A stretch of 64,000 nucleotides of DNA from Thiomargarita sp. (GCA_020721005.1 DYNP01000007.1:163669-227668), one strand, 5' to 3'. Counted from the stretch's first letter, positions 52,024 to 63,587 are shown. Translations and numbers: made by a program. The notes: generated by a model not told the origin, from the letters alone.

Positions 52024-52974
52024 TCACTTTACGATCTCTGATCCTACCAATTGGTCATAAAATTCCACGTAATTATCCTTTTTGGGACCGGCTCGCCACT
52101 GAATAGCCGAACGAGGATGCTCATTCAAGCTACCAGTGAGCATCATGGGAATAATATAACCCCATTCAATTTCCTTTTGCAAGGCAATAAAATGATCCTC
52201 AATCAATTTGAGAACGGGACGCAAATTGTATTTGGGGTTTTTCAAAAATCCCAATAACAATTCCAAAGTGCAATTACCAGCCCCCCGACCGATACCATAC
52301 ACCGAAGCATCCAATAAGTTACAGCCTTCAATAATGGCCTGAATAGTGTTGGAAAATGCCAATTGTCGATTGTTATGACAATGAATACCAACGGTTTTTC
52401 CGGGCAAGGCCTGCAAATACTTTTTGCTCAAAAATGTGATGTCCTCACTGTAAAATGAGCCATAGGAATCGACCAAATAAACACAGGGAATCTGAGTTTG
52501 GTTAATCTGCTCCAAAGCCTCATCAATGTCCTTTTCTAAGTTGGTAGAAACGGCCATGAGATTCAAAGTCACCTCATAACCCTTATCCATGATCTCATTA
52601 GCCAAGGCAATTCCCTTGTCCACATCTTTGACATAACAGGCCACTCGGATCATGTCAAAAATAGAATCTTCCACTCTTAAAATATCATTCTCTCTTACAC
52701 GGCCAATATCCACCATGCAAGCCAGTTTACTCTTCAACTCCAAACCATCCAACACCCTTTTGACATCATCTTCCACACAGAAACGCCACTTTCCATACTC
52801 CTTAGGGTCAAATAAATCCGTGGACGCTTTGTAACCAATTTCCATATAATCAACCCCAGCCTCACACACCGCCTGATAAGTGGCGCGAACCAAAGCATCA
52901 CTGAATTGCCACTTGTTGATCAACCCACCGTCTCGGATGGTACAATCTAATATTTTGATTTCTGGTCTATACAT
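52024..52974 (-). CDS. HMGL-like (DRE-TIM) aldolase/acyltransferase domain protein
   Basis: 316 residues. TIM-barrel metal enzyme related to 4-hydroxy-2-oxovalerate aldolase and HMG-CoA lyase: KILDCTIRDGGLINKWQFS (catalytic Arg and Asp), GVDYMEIGYKA, VYLVDSYGSFYSEDI, and the metal-binding HCHNNRQLAFSN. GIGRGAGNCTLELLLGFL is also conserved. The true substrate is unknown; relatives without a partner dehydrogenase occur near polysaccharide genes. It stands alone between engB and murU, about 70 bp from engB. Confidence 0.85.
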   Translation of the reverse strand: MYRPEIKILDCTIRDGGLINKWQFSDALVRATYQAVCEAGVDYMEIGYKASTDLFDPKEYGKWRFCVEDDVKRVLDGLELKSKLACMVDIGRVRENDILRVEDSIFDMIRVACYVKDVDKGIALANEIMDKGYEVTLNLMAVSTNLEKDIDEALEQINQTQIPCVYLVDSYGSFYSEDITFLSKKYLQALPGKTVGIHCHNNRQLAFSNTIQAIIEGCNLLDASVYGIGRGAGNCTLELLLGFLKNPKYNLRPVLKLIEDHFIALQKEIEWGYIIPMMLTGSLNEHPRSAIQWRAGPKKDNYVEFYDQLVGSEIVK

Positions 52975-53142
52975 GAATTCTCCTTGTTGCCTAAATGAAA
53001 GTTAAGAGGTGCTCATTCAATTCCCCGCTGGAATTGAAATTTGAAGTCAAGTGCAAAATAATTGTCTTTCAGAATAGAGATAAGTTATCATAAAAGCCTT
53101 ATACAGTCAAATTTTTGAAAAAACCATCGTTTTATCAAATAA

Positions 53143-54383
<1,241 letters not shown>

Positions 54384-54417
54384 GGGATTAAGGGGTCCAG
54401 TGACAGAAACTCATTGA

Positions 54418-54915
54418 TTATACAATGATAATTGAGTTAAACCGTTGTGGAAGAGGTTGAAGCCAATATTCATATTCAAATTGCTCAATTTTCCATTCCC
54501 CATTTATTTTGAATACTGTTATTTGCACTGCAAATAGGCCATTTTGGAAACTGGCATACACGTGGTAACGACCTATGACCTGCCACCAGAAACGGTGTGA
54601 TCTGAACAGTTTACCTTGAGATCCGTGATAATTAGCCAATTCTCCCAGTTTGGATAAAATCTGTTGCAACGTTTGCATCTGTTTTGCAGTGGTATTTTTA
54701 TACAATTCTGGACTGAGCTGAGATAGAAATAAGTCGTTATTCCAGTCCGCCAATAAGGTTAACATTAGTGTATTGATAAATCGTTGAGATTCACGATAAA
54801 CCTGTCTTTGATTGTAGAGACCATAGCCAAGACCAATACTGATAAATAGGAGTAAAATAAAAACATAGGTCACAAAACTTTTGATGAATCGATAAAGAAA
54901 AGTATTCCCATACAT
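54418..54915 (-). CDS. Hypothetical membrane-anchored protein
   Basis: 165 residues from ATG 54915, chosen for AAGGATC about nine bases upstream (the frame continues upstream to 54945). One N-terminal membrane helix (FVTYVFILLLFISIGLGYGL), a helical region (about 30-90) and a C-terminal beta domain (HVYASFQNGLFAVQITVFKI). Unknown family, perhaps a DUF with a cystatin- or NTF2-like tail. It lies behind the SMR gene on the same strand with a gap of about 60 bp. Confidence 0.7.
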   Translation of the reverse strand: MYGNTFLYRFIKSFVTYVFILLLFISIGLGYGLYNQRQVYRESQRFINTLMLTLLADWNNDLFLSQLSPELYKNTTAKQMQTLQQILSKLGELANYHGSQGKLFRSHRFWWQVIGRYHVYASFQNGLFAVQITVFKINGEWKIEQFEYEYWLQPLPQRFNSIIIV

Positions 54916-54975
54916 ATCGAATGATCCTTGGCAGGGGATAGTCAATAAGGTGTGCGGTCTGAATTTTGAAAATAA

Positions 54976-55311
54976 CTAATTGCTTCCTCCTTCTAAATTC
55001 AGTCCAATAACTCCCATGATAATCAAAATGATGGAGATGATTTTAAGCACTGTAATTGGTTCCTTAAACCACAGCATTCCAACAATTGCAATCAGCGCAG
55101 TGCCTAACCCAGACCAGATGGCATAAGCAACGCTGATATCTATTTTTTTGAGTACCAAGGCCAATAGGCTCAGTCCTAACATGTAAAATACAAACATGGC
55201 AGTTAGAGGAACTATTTTGGTGAACCCATCCGACAGTTTCATGGCTATGGTGCCTGAAACTTCCAGCATGATTGCAACAACCAAGAAAATCCAGATCAAT
55301 TTGCCCGTCAC
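54976..55311 (-). CDS. Small multidrug resistance (SMR) family transporter
   Basis: 111 residues, four membrane helices. Glu17 in the first helix ([17 protein letters not shown]) is the essential proton/drug residue; [20 protein letters not shown] is the conserved middle. The family contains EmrE (drug export) and Gdx/SugE (guanidinium export), and I cannot tell which from this sequence alone. The start is a GTG overlapping the gyrA stop by four bases, so the gene is coupled to gyrA. Confidence 0.9.
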   Translation of the reverse strand: MTGKLIWIFLVVAIMLEVSGTIAMKLSDGFTKIVPLTAMFVFYMLGLSLLALVLKKIDISVAYAIWSGLGTALIAIVGMLWFKEPITVLKIISIILIIMGVIGLNLEGGSN

Positions 55312-57854
55312 TGTTCCTCTTCCTCAGTTCCCAAGTCAACTATTCGTTCCAGACCAACGAGTTGTTCTCCTTCTCCCAAACGAATTAAGTTAACCCCCTG
55401 AGTATTTCGACTGACGACAGAAATACCCTTTACCGAGGTACGAACTAGAGTTCCCCGGTTGCTGATCAACATGACATCATCTTCATCTGCCACTTGTAAC
55501 GCTCCAACGACTTCTCCATTGCGTTCCGAAGTCTTAATTGCAATCACCCCCTTTCCACCGCGCCCCTTGATCGGATAATCATCCACCGGTGTGCGTTTGC
55601 CAAAACCGTTGACAGTTGCCGTCAATATCGTGCCTGTAGAATGCGTGACGATCAGTGAGATCACTTTGTCATTCTCAGACAATTTAATGCCTTTAACTCC
55701 ATGAGCCGTTCTCCCCATAGCCCGCACTTTTTCTTCCTTAAAATACACTGCTTTACCTCCTGCCGTAAACAACATCACATTTTGCTGTCCATCTGTGATG
55801 TCAACTCCAATCAATTGATCATTCTCTTCCAAACTCACGGCAATGATACCATTGGTCCTGGGTCGAGAAAAATCCAACAAGGAAGTTTTCTTAACAGTCC
55901 CTTGAGCAGTGGCCATGAATACAAATTGATTTTCAGTGAATTCCTGAATAGGTAACACGGCCGTAATGCGTTCATTTTCCTCCAGAGGAAGCAGATTGAT
56001 GATGGGTTTGCCACGGGCAGTACGACTGGCCTGAGGCAATTCATAGACCTTTAACCAATAAACTTTGCCCGCACTGCTAAAACACAAAATGGTGTTATGG
56101 GTATTGGCAACAAACAGTTTGTCTATGAAATCTTCTTCTTTCATTTGGGTGGCTGCTTTACCTTTACCCCCCCGTTTTTGAGTGGCATAACCACTGACTG
56201 GTTGGGACTTGATATAACCCTCATGCGACAAGGTAACCACCATATCTTCTTGAGTAATCAAGTCTTCCATGCGAAAATCAGTGCTGTCTAACACAATTTG
56301 AGTACGCCGTTCATCGGCATATTCTTCTCGCAAGGTCAACAATTCGGCACGAATGACTTGCATCAATTCACTGGTATTATTGAGAATATTGAGCAAATTT
56401 TGAATATGTTCCAACAAACTGTAATATTCAGCCAAAATTTTGGTCTGCTCCAAACCAGTCAGGCGCTGTAAACGCAAATCCAAAATCGCTTGCACTTGAG
56501 TCTCTGTGAGTCGATAACCTGCGGAAGTTAAACCAAATTCTGCAGACAACAGAGCCGGTCGCGACAAACCAGCTGATTCATTACTGAGCAATTGACTCAC
56601 AGTCTTTGTGGACCATAGGGGAATTAACAAAGCTTGTTTGGCATCTTGTGCGGTTTGAGTGCCTTTAATAAGTGCAATCATAGTCTCAATATTATCCAAA
56701 GCCACTGCCAACCCTTCCAACACATGAGCGCGGTCCCTGGCTTTCCGTAACTCAAACAAAGTTCGTCGGGTCACCACTTCTCGACGATGCCGCAAGAAAT
56801 ATTGCAAAAATTGCTTTAGATTCAATAACTGAGGTTGCCCATCCACCAGAGCCACCATGTTGATACCAAAAGCCACTTGCAATTGGGACTGTTGATACAA
56901 GTTGTTCAAAATGACTTCCGCATTCTCCCCACGTCGAACTTCGATCACAACTCGTACCCCATCCTTATCGGATTCATCTCGCAGTTCAGTAATGCCTTCA
57001 ATCTTCTTCTCTTTGACCAAATCTGCAATTTTTTCAATCAAACGCGCTTTATTCACTTGATAAGGCAATTGGGTGGCGACAATGCGTTGTTTACCGCCCT
57101 CCATTTCCTCAATTTCAGTGCTGGCTCGCAAATGAATGCGGCCGCGTCCAGTTCGATAACCCTCTAAAATACCTTGAGTGCCTTGAATAATCGCAGCGGT
57201 GGGAAAATCCGGTCCCGGCACATATTTCATCAAGGATTCTATAGACAGATCCGGCTCCTCAATCAACGCAAGACAAGCATTGACCACCTCCTTCAAATTG
57301 TGGGGAGGAATATTAGTGGCCATTCCCACGGCAATTCCACTGGAACCATTGACTAGCAAATTGGGAACACGGGTAGGAAAAACGGTAGGCTCTATTTCAG
57401 ACTCATCATAATTGGGCGCAAAATTGACGGTTTCCTTGTCAATATCCATCAACAATTCATGGGCAATTTTGGACATTCTTACCTCAGTATATCTCATTGA
57501 GGCAGCATTATCTCCGTCTAATGAACCAAAATTACCTTGACCATCAACTAACGGATAACGCAAAGAGAAGGGCTGAGCCATTCGTACGATCGTATCGTAA
57601 ACTGAAGCATCTCCATGAGGATGAAAGCGTCCTAATACTTCCCCCACAATGCGAGCTGATTTTTTATAAGGTTTATTCCAAACATTGCCCAATTCGTGCA
57701 TAGCATACAAAGCCCGTCGGTGAACCGGTTTTAATCCATCTCGTACGTCAGGCAATGCTCTGCCCACAATTACGCTCATCGCATAGTCCAAATAGGACTG
57801 CTTCATTTCGTCTTCAAGATTGATGGGAAAAATTTCTTTAGCAAATTGAACCAT
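55308..57854 (-). CDS. gyrA: DNA gyrase subunit A
   Basis: 848 residues. Catalytic Tyr122 in MRYTEVRM, breakage-reunion domain, then six CTD propeller repeats with the GyrA box QKRGGKGK (about 560). In the quinolone-determining region residues 79-90 read [12 protein letters not shown]: position 83 (Ser in E. coli) is Ala and 84 is Ser, while Asp87 is kept. The C-terminal end is acidic (GTEEEEQ). An SMR transporter gene is fused translationally to its stop by overlap. Confidence 0.97.
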   Translation of the reverse strand: MVQFAKEIFPINLEDEMKQSYLDYAMSVIVGRALPDVRDGLKPVHRRALYAMHELGNVWNKPYKKSARIVGEVLGRFHPHGDASVYDTIVRMAQPFSLRYPLVDGQGNFGSLDGDNAASMRYTEVRMSKIAHELLMDIDKETVNFAPNYDESEIEPTVFPTRVPNLLVNGSSGIAVGMATNIPPHNLKEVVNACLALIEEPDLSIESLMKYVPGPDFPTAAIIQGTQGILEGYRTGRGRIHLRASTEIEEMEGGKQRIVATQLPYQVNKARLIEKIADLVKEKKIEGITELRDESDKDGVRVVIEVRRGENAEVILNNLYQQSQLQVAFGINMVALVDGQPQLLNLKQFLQYFLRHRREVVTRRTLFELRKARDRAHVLEGLAVALDNIETMIALIKGTQTAQDAKQALLIPLWSTKTVSQLLSNESAGLSRPALLSAEFGLTSAGYRLTETQVQAILDLRLQRLTGLEQTKILAEYYSLLEHIQNLLNILNNTSELMQVIRAELLTLREEYADERRTQIVLDSTDFRMEDLITQEDMVVTLSHEGYIKSQPVSGYATQKRGGKGKAATQMKEEDFIDKLFVANTHNTILCFSSAGKVYWLKVYELPQASRTARGKPIINLLPLEENERITAVLPIQEFTENQFVFMATAQGTVKKTSLLDFSRPRTNGIIAVSLEENDQLIGVDITDGQQNVMLFTAGGKAVYFKEEKVRAMGRTAHGVKGIKLSENDKVISLIVTHSTGTILTATVNGFGKRTPVDDYPIKGRGGKGVIAIKTSERNGEVVGALQVADEDDVMLISNRGTLVRTSVKGISVVSRNTQGVNLIRLGEGEQLVGLERIVDLGTEEEEQ

Positions 57855-58001
57855 TTAGATTTGAATACCCTTAGATTGACAGGAAAACTTACAAAACATT
57901 TGAAAATGGGTATAATTATACTTGGTTTCTTGATTTTTGCACCTTTTTTAAGGCAAGCATTCTAAAAATTCCCGGTAAAACTGGCTTGGGATAACATAAT
58001 T
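57855..58001. promoter_or_regulatory. Divergent promoter region between gyrA and the nuclease-ParA gene
   Basis: 147 bp, AT-rich, holding the start signals for both divergent genes. No specific operator recognised. A CGGTAAAACTGG palindrome-like stretch near 57972 may be chance. Confidence 0.4.
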
Positions 58002-59327
58002 ATGCAAAACCATGACTCAAAAGCGCCATTTGATCCGCGATTTTGTCGAAATGAGCGTGAAGTTGAAAGTAAACTGATAGTCAGTTGTCTTTTACCTGCA
58101 CTTGGTTATGAAATCAACATGTGGCATCAGGAAAAAAATTGGCGCCATTTTCGTTTGGATTTTCTTACCACAGCCAACGGGCAAACCAATAGCCAAGTGA
58201 TCATTGAAGCCAAACACCCCGATGAAGAACTCGATAACCATGTTCCTCAACTTGAAAACTACATGTTAAAAATGCAGGTTGATTATGGATTACTGACCAA
58301 TGGTCGAGAAGTGAGAATTTATCAGCGGCAAACTGGACAAATTCACTTGAAGTTTGAATGCTTTGGATATGGAATTGAAGGCAAAATTGCTGAAATTAAG
58401 GCTCTGATTGGCAAAGATAAACTTTTTGCCGCTCAATCTCAACACATTATTCAGGATAATACCACCATGAAAATCATCGCGGTCTACCACAACAAAGGTG
58501 GGGTTGGCAAAACCACCACGACAGTCAATTTGGCGGCCGCCTTTGCCAACCGTGGCAAGCGGGTACTGATCATCGATTTAGACAGTCAAGCCAATACGAC
58601 TTTTGCCACTGGCCTGATCAATTTTGGTGATGAAGAAAAAGATGACCTCAAAGATCATTACATTTACCATTTATTGCGTCACAGTGAACGATTTTCCATT
58701 CCCGAGGTGGTTAGAAAATCTCGCTTCAGCACCCATGACATTGACGTTATTCCCTCACACATTCTCCTTATGCAACATGAAAATGAACTGAATCAACTCG
58801 ATTACAGCCGGATGATTCTCGTTCAAAAACTGCAAGCCGTTAAAGACAAATATGACATTGTGCTCATTGACACTCCCCCATCCCTCAACCTCTACGCTAG
58901 AATTGCACTGATTACCACCGACTATTTGCTCATTCCCTCCGATCTGAAACCATTTGCCAATGAAGGTCTGGAAAATGTCAAAGCATTTGTCTCTGAAATC
59001 AATGGGTTTAGAAAAATGGTTCAACGTCAACCCATTGAAATTCTAGGCATTTTGCCCACCAAAATCAGCAGTAACAATAAATTCAAAGAGGGCACACTGG
59101 TCAATCGCATGAAGAATGTGGAAGAGCGATATCAGATTGAAGTCCTTAAGGATTGCATTATTTTTGAACGAGAAGATCTGGCCAAATGTATTGAACAAAC
59201 CCTACAAGTGGGAGAATTGGAAATGAACGATCCCCGCTCCATTTTTGACTACAAATCTTCCTCTAAAGCAGTAGAAGAATTTGAACAACTGGCCGCTGTC
59301 ATTCACCAAAAAATAGGATTTGCCTAA
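58002..59327 (+). CDS. HsdR_N-like PD-(D/E)XK nuclease domain fused to a ParA ATPase
   Basis: 441 residues. Residues 10-145 look like the N-terminal domain of type I restriction R subunits and stand-alone relatives: acidic NEREVESKLIV at 17-27, RLDFLTT (Asp53), then VIIEAKHP (Glu69-x-Lys71), the D...ExK catalytic pattern, and QLENYMLKMQVDYGLLTNGR (83-102). Residues 156-441 form a full ParA: MKIIAVYHNKGGVGKTTTTV (Walker A at 164-172), DLDSQANTT, IDTPPSL and later switch regions. Met156 is exactly where an ordinary ParA would start, so this is a clean domain fusion, not a read-through. The gene has its own promoter opposite gyrA and is followed with no gap by a ParB-fold gene. Confidence 0.88.
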   Translation: MQNHDSKAPFDPRFCRNEREVESKLIVSCLLPALGYEINMWHQEKNWRHFRLDFLTTANGQTNSQVIIEAKHPDEELDNHVPQLENYMLKMQVDYGLLTNGREVRIYQRQTGQIHLKFECFGYGIEGKIAEIKALIGKDKLFAAQSQHIIQDNTTMKIIAVYHNKGGVGKTTTTVNLAAAFANRGKRVLIIDLDSQANTTFATGLINFGDEEKDDLKDHYIYHLLRHSERFSIPEVVRKSRFSTHDIDVIPSHILLMQHENELNQLDYSRMILVQKLQAVKDKYDIVLIDTPPSLNLYARIALITTDYLLIPSDLKPFANEGLENVKAFVSEINGFRKMVQRQPIEILGILPTKISSNNKFKEGTLVNRMKNVEERYQIEVLKDCIIFEREDLAKCIEQTLQVGELEMNDPRSIFDYKSSSKAVEEFEQLAAVIHQKIGFA

Positions 59328-60158
59328 ATGAGAACACTATCTCCCTCCATTGTCCTGGTTAAAAATATCCATTCCACAATTCCTCAAGACCAATTTCCAG
59401 CCGATAAAATTGAGCAAGGTGCCCAATTGATCCTAGCAATTGAAGGCGTGATCAACCCCTTGATTTTACGTCGAGAGGGAATGCTCGATTACCAAATCAT
59501 TGCCGGGCACTTTGAATATTACGCAGCCAAAAGGGCAAGAGAACTTGATCTTGAACGTGGAGAAAGTATTAACGCCTACATTGTAGAAACCGAAAAAGAC
59601 ATGAATACATTTATCAACCAATTGCAACTGTTTAGAAAGGAAAGTAATATGCCCGCTCCACAATCTTCCCAACCCAATCCGCCTCACATCGATCAAGTTT
59701 TGCAACAAATTGGAGAAGCGGTTCATAATTTTGCCACTCAATTACTCAGTATTTCCTCCCAAATCAAAGATTTATCAATCAACACCTTACCCGTTCCCCC
59801 CTCTTCACCTTCTGAATCTTTCCCCACCATTGAAGCGCCCCCAACAATGCCAGTGGACACTGTTCCCATGTCCTCTTCATTGTCAACTGAATTGCCGGTT
59901 GAAACCTCGTTACCACCAATCCCTGTTGCACCCGAGCTTAACAAAACTGTCCCTGTTCCCCAAACTCCCTTGGAAAAAATAAATACTTTACCGGATACGG
60001 AAGTGATCACGAAACTGTCTCATGCCAAACCCAGAATAAAAACGGAGATCATCGATGCCATTCTCAAATCCAGACCTTTCTCTTCTTTAGAGGACTTAAC
60101 ATCGGTAAAGGGAATTGGAGAAAAAACCTTAGAAAACATCAAGAAGGCTTTTGGGTAA
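59328..60158 (+). CDS. ParB-fold protein with C-terminal helix-hairpin-helix
   Basis: 276 residues; ATG follows the stop of the nuclease-ParA gene with zero spacing. Residues 15-105 are a ParB/sulfiredoxin-type domain (VINPLILRREG, DYQIIAGHFEYYAAKRAREL), in which the usual GERR box reads GHFEYY, so it is diverged. There is no ParB helix-turn-helix. A Pro/Ser/Thr/Val linker (about 130-215) follows, and residues 220-276 hold a helix-hairpin-helix (FSSLEDLTSVKGIGEKTLEN), a non-specific DNA-binding fold. Pair function inferred: a DNA-binding partner of the ParA fusion, as in partition or DNA-sensing systems. Confidence 0.82.
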   Translation: MRTLSPSIVLVKNIHSTIPQDQFPADKIEQGAQLILAIEGVINPLILRREGMLDYQIIAGHFEYYAAKRARELDLERGESINAYIVETEKDMNTFINQLQLFRKESNMPAPQSSQPNPPHIDQVLQQIGEAVHNFATQLLSISSQIKDLSINTLPVPPSSPSESFPTIEAPPTMPVDTVPMSSSLSTELPVETSLPPIPVAPELNKTVPVPQTPLEKINTLPDTEVITKLSHAKPRIKTEIIDAILKSRPFSSLEDLTSVKGIGEKTLENIKKAFG

Positions 60159-60184
60159 TGAAGGTCCCTCCTTAAAAATAATTC

Positions 60185-60300
60185 TACAACCTCGATTAAT
60201 GCGCTTTGCAAACAACGCTCAGCGCATCCTACACAGAATAGCTTTTCAATCAGAAAACGTAGGGTATGTTAGGCGCGTCTTTTGCGCCGTAACGCACCTT
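60185..60300. repeat. Extragenic palindromic repeat (GCGC type)
   Basis: Two palindromes: ATGCGCT/AGCGCAT (60199-60227) and GGCGC-GTCTTTT-GCGCC (60272-60288). The sequences GCGCATCCTAC and CGTAGGGTATG on either side are the recurrent REP-like motif found in intergenic regions of many proteobacteria. It separates the ParA/ParB pair from the next gene. Confidence 0.65.
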
Positions 60301-60345
60301 TTTTGACCATTTGGTCGAATCCGTCATTCAATAAAGGATATTTCT

Positions 60346-61797
60346 ATGACAACATTCCGTGCTCTTTTTATTTTCATACTCAGCTTACTCTATGTGCCTA
60401 TTAGCCAAGCCGATGATCACGCCAATCTCAAGTTTTCACCTGGTGCCAAATCAGTGCAAACCCTGCCAAAAACTTCGCAAACTGAAACAGTTAACCAATC
60501 ATCAACTGTTGACCTTGAAATTGAAGCGCTTTGGAAAAATTTAGATAAAAAATGGGTTAATACCAACGATGAAGACTGCCAACAATGGTCCACTTGGTTA
60601 CCTGAGCAAGGTTTACGAGGCTTCCTATGCCAATTGAAAATCCCTCTCTCCAAGTTAGAAAAATGGAGTAAACAAGCTATTTTTCTCACAGGTCCTCACT
60701 TTAATGGCCATTTGGATTTTACCTCTAAAGTTCAATTTGGTCATTACAATCCAGAATTTGTCAATTGGTTACATAAACACCTTATTCCCGCTGCCCGCAG
60801 TCCTGCTTTTCGTGCACTGACTCAACCTTGGTATGATCGTTACATGCAACGTTTGGCTCGTACTTTTTATGTAACTCATGAGCAATTATTTGCTGATTTA
60901 AACTATTTAGAGCAGGAAAAAAATACTTATTTAGAATTACTAAACTCCAAACAACTGCCTGATTTTTATGCTGAAAGTGCCTATTGGAATTTTGGTAATT
61001 TGGAAGCCAAAGGTTTTTCAAATTATGAAATTGCCATGACCACTTTGTTTTGGATTCGTCGAATTATCGATGGCACTGAAGATGAATTTTTTGCCGGTTT
61101 GAAAACTTTGATGGAAACCTATGATATGGGATTTACTGTTGAGCATCAACGTGTCACAATACAAATTTCTCAAACTCAACAAGTTCATCTTTACCCCCCG
61201 GTGTTTACTTTTGAGGTGTTAGGCAATCCAGTCACCATAGCACAGTCGGAAGTGATTCGCGTTCAGCAATTGAAAATCTACCAAAATCAGAGCGCAATTC
61301 CTTTTCAAACTATTGATAATATTGAAGTTAAATCGTCAGCAACTCAAGGCTTGATTTTGGAAGATGTGAATTTTGATGGTTATTTGGATATAAGATTATT
61401 GAAGGATACGGACGGTAAACAGAAACGGTATTTGTATTGGTTTTTTGATCCGGTATGGAAACAGTTTTTTTCTAATCAAGTGTTTGAGGAGATGAATGCA
61501 CCTTGGTTTGATCCGATCACCAAAACGGTAAATTCCCATTGGGAACTCAATTCAAATTTGCGAGGTATTGATGAATATCGTTATCAAGATGATCAGTTAC
61601 AATTGATTAAACAGGAAATTTATCATTTGGTATCCTTGCCTGACCAAGAAGTCCCTTTGACGATATCAAGTGTTTTAAGGGAAAGGACGGAGGGGAAAGG
61701 TTTGGTTTTGAGTGAGCAAACAGTCCACCGTGGTTCCGCGAAATGGGAGGAATTTCAAACTCATTTTTGTGCAGTGGCGGTTTGTTCCAATCAGTAA
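60346..61797 (+). CDS. Secreted protein of unknown function with C-terminal XAC2610-like domain
   Basis: 483 residues with signal peptide (MTTFRALFIFILSLLYVPIS, cleavage near residue 22). Residues 55-260 are helical and rich in aromatic residues (WLPEQGLRGFLCQL, YMQRLARTFYVTHEQLF). The last 220 residues contain LILEDVNFDGYLDIRLL, the D-x-[ND]-x-D-G pattern of calcium/FG-GAP-like XAC2610 proteins, and YLYWFFDPVWKQF. I do not recognise the N-terminal half. It may act in the periplasm or outside; role unknown. Runs opposite to the TM2 gene. Confidence 0.7.
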   Translation: MTTFRALFIFILSLLYVPISQADDHANLKFSPGAKSVQTLPKTSQTETVNQSSTVDLEIEALWKNLDKKWVNTNDEDCQQWSTWLPEQGLRGFLCQLKIPLSKLEKWSKQAIFLTGPHFNGHLDFTSKVQFGHYNPEFVNWLHKHLIPAARSPAFRALTQPWYDRYMQRLARTFYVTHEQLFADLNYLEQEKNTYLELLNSKQLPDFYAESAYWNFGNLEAKGFSNYEIAMTTLFWIRRIIDGTEDEFFAGLKTLMETYDMGFTVEHQRVTIQISQTQQVHLYPPVFTFEVLGNPVTIAQSEVIRVQQLKIYQNQSAIPFQTIDNIEVKSSATQGLILEDVNFDGYLDIRLLKDTDGKQKRYLYWFFDPVWKQFFSNQVFEEMNAPWFDPITKTVNSHWELNSNLRGIDEYRYQDDQLQLIKQEIYHLVSLPDQEVPLTISSVLRERTEGKGLVLSEQTVHRGSAKWEEFQTHFCAVAVCSNQ

Positions 61798-61872
61798 GTC
61801 TTAAATAGTGGGTCTCAAAGAACCTGGCTGAGAACTTTTAGTTAGGAATTATGGAGTCAGTCAGGTTTTATT

Positions 61873-63342
61873 CTATTGATTTTGCTTAGTATTTTTGCGA
61901 TCAGAATAGTCATCGATCAGGCAGGGCCAAGAAAGATGTTGGGGGGTGTAAGTTTGGGAGTTTATTTTTGAATTTGCAGTAAATATAAAACGATCGTGCA
62001 TGAATTGGGGCAATGTTTGCCAACTGTGGTAAAAGTGCCCATCGGGACCGATCAAGAATAGCAGTAGGGATTCTTGAATTTGATCAAATCCCAAATCTGC
62101 ATAATGAATTCCCAACCAAATCCCCTGAGTTTCAGGAATGAGCATGATTTTGAAGGCTTTAATTTCGTCTTCACTGGCCAAAGATCGCAAGTGGCGACGA
62201 TAGTGTTGAGTGAGTTGTTCGTCAATTTTGATTTCTGGAGAATCGGAAACTGGAGGCAGTTTTTTGAGGTGATAGTTGAGGAACATTTCTGTGGTTTGCG
62301 TGAGGTCGTGACGAAATAGTTCTTTGTCCATTTTTTTGGTGATGACTTCATTGGCCAACAGGGGCATCATTTCCACTTTGTTAAATTCTATCCAGATGAG
62401 CCCGGAGAATAGTAGGGTGAGGGTAGTGAGGATTGAAAGGGTGGTGCGTTTTCCTGAGAATCGCAGTTTAAAGCAGGTGCTGATGGTGGGCATGAGGGCC
62501 GTGATCAAGGTGGTAAGACCAAAGAAAATGAGCAGTAAGGTGCTGAAAATAGCGTCTGTGATGTCCAGGTAAGGAGGGTAAGTTGCAGAATAGGAAAGGA
62601 TCGCGTCAAAAATAAGGGTGATAATGACCAGAATGAGAATGTTTTTGTAGAGTTTAAATTCTTGTTGGGCAGATTGGGAAAGGAGGCTGATTAAGCCGGT
62701 GATGGGGAATAGAATGTAGTAGAGAACGTTGGCTGGCCGGTGTTGAAAATAGTAATTGTAAAATCCTTGTAGGGTTTCAATGATTTCCAGCAGCAAGGGC
62801 ACTTTGGTCAATGAGGGAGAGTTTTGGAAGGCAGTTTGAATGGCATTGAGCACTTGGTGCATGGGACCGATATAGCCGGCAAAGATCAGAATGACGATCA
62901 TGAGAATCAGGGTTTCTGGAGAGCCAGAGATGTAAAGTGAATACATCATGACGATCAGGGGACCGATAAAGAATAGGATGATTCTGAGTAAGTTGTCCAG
63001 GGAATTGAGTAGCCAGCGAAAAGGATTAAGAGGGGTTTGAGCCCAGGGGGCGAGGATTTTGGGACTGCCTATTTGGTTGGAGAATAATAGGGGAAGCAGA
63101 AGGGTTAAGGGGTCTTCAGATCGGGAGGTTCGACGGGCTTTTTTGACTAGAAATAAGAGTAGGAAGAAGTCGATCAGCATGAGCAAGATGACTGCAGCGC
63201 CCCAGAGACTGAAGATGAGTAGGTAAATGAGACCGGTGGTCCAGCGACCGATGTAGAAGCGGTGGGCACCCAGCCAGCCTAGGGTGAAAAAGAGTAAATA
63301 GGCGATGAGATAGGATTTTTGGGGGTGATGTTGAGGGTGCAT
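61873..63342 (-). CDS. TM2-domain multi-pass membrane protein
   Basis: 489 residues. The N-terminus has the TM2 signature (LFFTLGWLGAHRFYIGRWTT, then GLIYLLIFSLW), and a second membrane block (about 110-310, with LLRIILFFIGPLIVMMYSLY) has roughly eight helices. The last 150 residues are extracytoplasmic or cytoplasmic and read ETQGIWLGIHYADLGFDQ. Unknown function. The gene is AT-rich like its surroundings. Confidence 0.7.
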   Translation of the reverse strand: MHPQHHPQKSYLIAYLLFFTLGWLGAHRFYIGRWTTGLIYLLIFSLWGAAVILLMLIDFFLLLFLVKKARRTSRSEDPLTLLLPLLFSNQIGSPKILAPWAQTPLNPFRWLLNSLDNLLRIILFFIGPLIVMMYSLYISGSPETLILMIVILIFAGYIGPMHQVLNAIQTAFQNSPSLTKVPLLLEIIETLQGFYNYYFQHRPANVLYYILFPITGLISLLSQSAQQEFKLYKNILILVIITLIFDAILSYSATYPPYLDITDAIFSTLLLIFFGLTTLITALMPTISTCFKLRFSGKRTTLSILTTLTLLFSGLIWIEFNKVEMMPLLANEVITKKMDKELFRHDLTQTTEMFLNYHLKKLPPVSDSPEIKIDEQLTQHYRRHLRSLASEDEIKAFKIMLIPETQGIWLGIHYADLGFDQIQESLLLFLIGPDGHFYHSWQTLPQFMHDRFIFTANSKINSQTYTPQHLSWPCLIDDYSDRKNTKQNQ

Positions 63343-63587
63343 GGTAAATGGGTTAAGTTATGGTGTCTTGAATTTCAAGGTGTAAATCCTGAGTGTTTGA
63401 TGTAAGTATTATACGTGTATAGTTTTTGTTGAAGCAAACGTGGCAGTCAAGAATTTTTCCATTTAGGGCATGTCATCAAAAGTCGACAAGGGTTGCCATC
63501 CTACTTGGCTACTTTAATTTTCGCAATGATATAATAAAAGTATGTGATTACGAAAAAATGAGAGTTGCCCTTCAGTTAAGATACGTT
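63343..63587. other. Intergenic region upstream of the TM2 gene
   Basis: 245 bp before the repeat array; no gene, hairpin or repeat recognised. Confidence 0.5.
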
